This document shows positions 53,501-59,500 of a stretch of 64,000 nt of DNA, piece by piece. Numbering within the stretch: the stretch's first letter is position 1; each line of letters opens with the position of its first letter. This stretch comes from Symsagittifera roscoffensis (lineage: Eukaryota > Xenacoelomorpha > Acoela > Convolutidae). Position numbers and translations under genes: made by a program. The stretch covers positions 37,721,858 through 37,785,857 of the forward strand of contig NC_087071.1 of NCBI RefSeq assembly GCF_963678635.1. Direction: 5' to 3'. A model generated the notes under the pieces. The model made no database searches and was not told where the DNA came from. It was given only the letters and a program-made list of their open reading frames with translations.

Positions 53501-56500
53501 AGGGGTAAACTGCTTCGTCATCTGGACTATCGTCACTTTGAGTGTGGATCATTTTTGCGTTTGATGACTGTTAATATATAACTATCGATGTGTCTAATTG
53601 GTTGATTCCAATTATACAAGTGAACTGGTTTGTGTTTGTATTGCTTTTTTATTCTTCTTTTTCCTCTTTTTGATGAACTTGAAGTTGTTTCTGAGTCGGA
53701 AAATTCTAATTGATTGTGGATGGGAAAATTTTTATCAATTGATTCTTTTAATTTGTAGAGTTCATCTAAACTGTTGGCTTCTGATTCAGAAAATGCGTTT
53801 CTATTTTTTGAAAATCTTTTTCGTGTGATTTGTCTTTGTTTGCTTATAATTTTTCTTTTTATTGTTTGTCGTTTTGTTCTAATGTATCCAACTGTTTGTG
53901 TATGAGGTGTGATTACAACATCGTATTTTTTGTTATCTATTTCACAGTTGTGTAAAACGATTGTTTGTTTCTTTCTTAAATTTTTGAAAGACGTAAGGTT
54001 TAGGATGAGGGATGCAAGAAGTTGTTATTTATTTCTATTTCCTTAGACTGTTAGTCCTTACGATTTTTTGGTTAGCTTAACCTGGGTCTTTTTGTTCAGG
54101 GTTGGAGAGAAAAGTATATCGATTCCGGAGAATGATTTTTTACTTTCTCGTGGCTAGTCTAAGCTAAGGTGTTAACTTACTTAATCTTACTTAGGGGTAG
54201 TGATTGTGTTCAAGGGTTGGAGAATAGCAAAACGATCCACAAGGTTCAGGTATAATTAGAACGGAAGTAGTTCGTTAGATACTATTTTTAACTTACTAAG
54301 TCTAAGATCTATCCTGGGTCTAGTAAGAGGAGGGTTCAAGTGAAGGATGAATAACCGAAGTTCTTCACTGTTTATCTTAATTTAAATGGTTAGTTTTATT
54401 TGAAAATTTCTATTAGTCCTGGGTCTTTTGGAAGGATTGGATAGTGAATTGACGTTTGAGGTCGTTAGACACTTGCTAAGTGGGTGGGGGAGAACAAAAT
54501 TGTTCTGTTGATCCAAGGATAGGCCTTGATGATCAGTTTTTAAATTTATTGAGATAGAAAATTTATTAAGATCCAAGGATAAGCCTTGATGATCTGATTT
54601 TAAAAATTAAGTGAATTTAAGTTTAAAATGATTTAAATTTATTGAATAAAAGATTGAGTTCTTTAATGATATTAGTAAGCTTATTATTGCTGTTATGTTT
54701 AGGTGATGAAGCTGGAATGCTACTAATTTTAAGTTTTATTTTTAAATAAATATTTTTCGAAAATGTTTTATATAATACTGCAGAAATAAAGAAAACAATC
54801 TGAGAACTTTTTATCAATCGTTATTGTACATTAATAGCTTTGTTTAGCGCCTGAAATTATCATGAAGGTTTACCTCAAAATTTTATGTTTGCAAATGAAA
54901 ATCTAAATTCATTGCTAATAAGATTCTAAATACAAAAGTCTGTGTTGGCTTTTGCCGTACAATCATAAAACTAAATGGTAAGTTTCTAGTTTGTCGTATG
55001 TCGTCTCTTGTCCGAGGTCTTCTTCCAATTCCGGGTAGTTCTATTATCGTTCGGAATATCGGCTCTGATCTATTGAGTCGTAGAGACATTTCAATTAAAT
55101 TATTATTGTATAACATTTTGAAAATGTTTTGTCTAATTTCTAATCTATTTTTGGTTAGTTCTAAGCTATTAAGGTCTTATTCGAGACTTATGGTCGCACC
55201 AGATGAGTTAGAAACGATGTGGTTAACTTATAGAGTAATTTCGGATAGGGTACACCGTCTGCTCGTCACGCTATCTTATTTTCGGCCGGATAGATTCGTG
55301 CAACTTCTTGGTCTAATACCGATCCTAGTCTTACTCTTATACTTACTAGTCTCAGGGCGTTTAACTAGTCTCTGCTAGGCTCAACAGATCTAGGGTATAC
55401 TGGTTTATTGCGGCTGCTGAAGTTCTCTTGGAGAGGCAACTAATTTCTAAGTTAAATTCAAATCTCTCTGGTGCTGAAATTAAAAGTAATTTCAGCACTT
55501 ACAAACAAGTGAGTTGTTAGTTACATGGATTATGATTGGTTAATATTAGATATTTTACAGTGGTAAAATATCCAATTTATCCAATTATAAAATGTAGTTT
55601 AGATCAGGTTCCACAGTGTAGATAAATAGCGCATGTTGCGTTCACGCATATAATACCAGGAAAATGAATGAAAAAGTTCCTGTTTCTCGAAAAAATTCTA
55701 AAGTAAATGATACCACTGTACCTTTAACTCAGACTTTTGCAGAGCTTTCAGACAAATAAGGATAAAGTGTTGTGTGATCTAAGAAGTTTTTACTTAGATT
55801 TCGATAAAATCTTACTACTTTTTTTTTATTATGGTTTTCCTCTTTTACCGTTGATTTCCCTCGCGAAAGTAAATTTTTAAAAGTGAGTGAAAATTCTGAC
55901 AAAACTTCTACATCATACAAGGAAGAGTTCAAATTTTTGTAGAAATTTAAGAAAAAATTTTACAGCGGAAGAAAAAAAATATTGTCCGATTCTTGCTAAG
56001 TTTTTTTCTTGAGATTCTTTCATAATCTTGTGTGACACTTTTAAAATTTTTCCAAGCTTTTAAAGGACCTTAATCATGTGGAACTTTCACTAACGAAAAA
56101 TAATTTATTCAGACCTCTGAAATGGCATTTTCGTCTTTTTTCCTAATAGTCAATTATAGTAGAGTATTTTTCCATCATTTTTCATTTTTTATTGAACCTG
56201 ATAGCGTAATTGAAAGACAACCTAGTGTTTCCAAACAATTTTTTCAAATCTTTCTCATTTTACAAAACTTTGGGTTTTTGAAGCCATTCTTTTTGAAATA
56301 TCCAACAAAAACTTGCCAAAGTCTGATGATATAAATCTTTTATTTGGGTTAATATTTATTCATGCATGCTCTTGCCGTTCATCGCACTTCCACTATTTTT
56401 GTGCTGATGAGTTTTACTAATTTAAAATAAGTCCCATTTTAAAATAGCCGGTTAAAATGAGCTAAGACAAAACTTTCAAACTTATTTTTCACCAGTTCGG

Positions 56501-59500
56501 TTAAATTCGTACAGAAAACGGTTCAAATGCAATTTTTCAAATTTTTATCAGCGTTTCATGGTGCAGTTGATTTTGCGAAAACTCAAACCAAAATTACACT
56601 CTTAAACGGGTTATTTCGGTCAGTTTGAAATGATGGAAGAAAACAGGTTCAACTGTTATTTTTTCTTGCATCAATTGACCCTGCATCCCTACTCAATTTT
56701 GAAGTAAGCAAGTTGACCCGTTTTAAACGTGTAGTTTTAATTTGAGTTTTCGAAAATAAACTGCACCATATAAATTATAAACCGTTGTTCTCCTGGTCAG
56801 TTTTTGTACAAAAATAACCAAACTTGAGAGTACCGAGTTTGAAAATTTAGTTTCAGTTCAATTTAGCAGGGTATTGTAAATCGGTCTTATAAAAGCGTGC
56901 TCAGCACAGAATGTTGCGAAAAATGGCGAAACTGTAAGAACAACTGAAAAACTGCCAACTGAATGTGAACTAAGAGAAAATTCATCATAAAATTTATTTT
57001 GAAAACAACTTGTAGTGTTTTTTAATAATTCAATTTTTTTAAAATAAACTTTAACGATTCAAAACGCCAGTTACTCTAATATTGATAATAGTCTATGATT
57101 TTATGAGCTCAAAAAGTGATACATGTTAACCAGATTTTTGAACAGTGTCGTACTTTTTTGCTTAAACTGAGTTGAAATGAAGTTTTTTGACATTAAATTC
57201 GAACTGATCAAGGATCTTTTAAGAAGGACTTTAATAAGGTTTGAATGGACCTAACTCGTATAGATTTTACTCAAAAGAAAAATCCACTCAAATCGATCCG
57301 AAATTGATCCAAAAAAAATCGATCCAAATTTATTAAAAAAGATTGATTTAAAAAGATTTGAAATCCGTTTCAGTTTGTGAAATCTATAATGTTACTCCAT
57401 TTGGATTGATTTAAAACAAATTAAATTTGGTTTAAGTCTATCCGAAACCATTTTTTCAGCGCGGTTATACTTGCACAATTGCAGCATATGTCAACCCGAT
57501 TGAAATTTCTACTGGTTTCTTCATTCAACAAAAATTATTTTGCATGATCAATTGAAATGCGTTTGCAGACTTGATTTTGAAAAATTAAAGAACAGAACTC
57601 AAATGAAAACAAAGCAAAAATTACACAAAACATTGATCGTACGTTTAGTTTTAACAGCCATTTTTTTTTGAAATTTAAGTTCATTACAATTATCTCTATC
57701 CTCCTAAAGTACTGCCGGCTTTCTGCACAAAAATTACGACTGGATTACTCATTGCTCAGTTGTCTTAAAATTTTGTTGCTCGATATGTTTTTCAGTCTTC
57801 AGATTTATGGCACGACTTGCTGTACCTGGTTTTTGCGCGCAAAATACTCGTTTGAAAAAAACATCATTAGTTTTTTTTTAAAGTCCCCCTTCCTACCTTC
57901 CTAGAAAACAAAAACCCTCAGAAAACCTCAGAAAAACTGCCTGCTAGCTTAGTTCTTTTTTTTTCATTTTGTTTTCGCTTTCCACGCAAAATCAGGTACC
58001 ACAAATAATCATCAATTTCCTGGTTTCAATGTCCTGGTTTTTCGAGCGAATAAGGCGATCGATTTACGTTTGTTATTAGTGAAAATCTAAAATTTGTGCT
58101 AAAAACTTGATTTTTTTCAAAAAACTTTTTTCAATTTTTTTTTTGTTTTCCACGCAAAATCAGGTACCAAAATTATCAACGGTCGGGCTAAAGTGTTTTA
58201 TCATATTGAAACTATTTCTAGTCGTGATTCGAAGGATTTTAAAAAAATTTTCCAATAGTTTTGTCTAGTGTTGAGAAAAACCGGTTTGAAGTTTTGGTTT
58301 TTCGTCTATTTTCGAGCAAGTAAATCAATCGAGTAACGGTTGTTATAATAAAAATCAGAAATTTTGGCTAACAAAATGATAATTTTATGAAAAGATTAAG
58401 TAGTTTTGGAAATTTCACTTGGCTCTTTTCTGGCAAAAAAAAATCTTTTGAAAAAAAATTAAAATTTTTGTGCAAAACTTGAAAAAAGAAAAACTAAAAA
58501 AAAATTTAAGTTCTTCGATTTTTTAATATTTTGCTTGGAAAGACTATTAGACTTTTTTAGTTGAATCATTATAAAATTCTTTTCAAGCATAGTTTCCGAT
58601 AACAACATTAAAAGTTTTTGATTAAGGATAGCTCGTTCCTGGCCAGATAACACAGAATGCTTCGACCATATTCAAGTAATAACAAATAGAAATTCTTCAC
58701 ATCATTAATTCTTCAAATTAGCGTACTTTTTTGAACATGGTATAATAAAAAAAAACTATTTAAACTTGTAAAAAGTTACTAAGATAGGCATTAAAGACAT
58801 TTTTGTCTTAAAAAAAAAGAATAAAAGAAAATTAAAAAAAAATATTCACCAAATTTTTTCCACTTTTTTGAACATTATTTTTTAAAGTTTTTTTTAGAAA
58901 ATCTTGCCAAGGAAGTGCCAAATGTAGCCTTCAAAACTAAATTTTAATTGGAAAACCAAATTTTTTATAGCATAACATCAATTTAACAGGTTATTGTTAC
59001 TTTATTTGTTCGAAATTTGACGAAAAACCTAAAACTTCCAACCATTTTTTTCGACTCCGTAATTTTTTTTTAATTATGCCGTTCGATTCAAGACTGTAAG
59101 GTCTTTAATGGGATGTATCACTCAACTCTCTCCACTGATTATTTTGGGTAGCTAATTCTGTGTCGAAAACAATAAAAGGGAAAAACAGAAAAAAAAAAAA
59201 GAAACACGAACACAAAGCTCCTTCCCGTTTTCAATGGTCGCAACGAAAAGAACAGGATAAAACTCCTAATGTTACTGCCAAAAAACTGAACCAAGAACCC
59301 ACAAAATATATTGGAAGAAATCATGGGCAGTTTTTGCAGAAAAATTTTCTTTCTAAAATATTGCAATTTGTTCAAAAAGCGATGTCTCATAAAAGATGTC
59401 AAATACCGCATTGCGACATTCGCAACAAAAAGCAGACAAATCGCAAGGATAGACAATTCACATTAAAATTAGACAACTCACAATATACTGGCAGCCGGTT

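Larger units (their letters stand above)
37580..55613 (-). mobile_element. Giant (about 18.0 kb) env-bearing Ty3/gypsy LTR retroelement
   Basis: It is bounded by LTRs at 37580-37988 and 55204-55613. Order on the minus strand: 5' LTR, primer-binding site, 1.6-kb leader, gag, protease, reverse transcriptase, RNase H, integrase, a Pro-rich region, envelope-like region, two unassigned ORFs, 1.5-kb non-coding end, 3' LTR. Typical Ty3/gypsy elements are 5-8 kb, and env-bearing ones somewhat more, so this is unusually long. gag is intact while pol and env are broken by frameshifts and stops, so it is not autonomous now. The flanking bases CAAT (37576-37579) and CAGT (55614-55617) differ by one, compatible with an aged 4-bp duplication. 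It sits in an intron of the host gene in the sense orientation. Confidence 0.85.

Noticed and set aside
55181-55201. A genuine tRNA gene at the primer-binding site, because the plus strand reads like a tRNA 3' end with CCA
   Set aside because: There is no D-arm or anticodon arm upstream, and the position next to the LTR explains the match.
54998-55378. 126-codon plus-strand frame across the 5' LTR
   Set aside because: It crosses the LTR boundary and primer-binding site on the strand opposite to the element.
37576-55617. A perfect target-site duplication around the giant element
   Set aside because: The flanks are CAAT and CAGT; one base differs, so it is reported only as compatible with an aged duplication.
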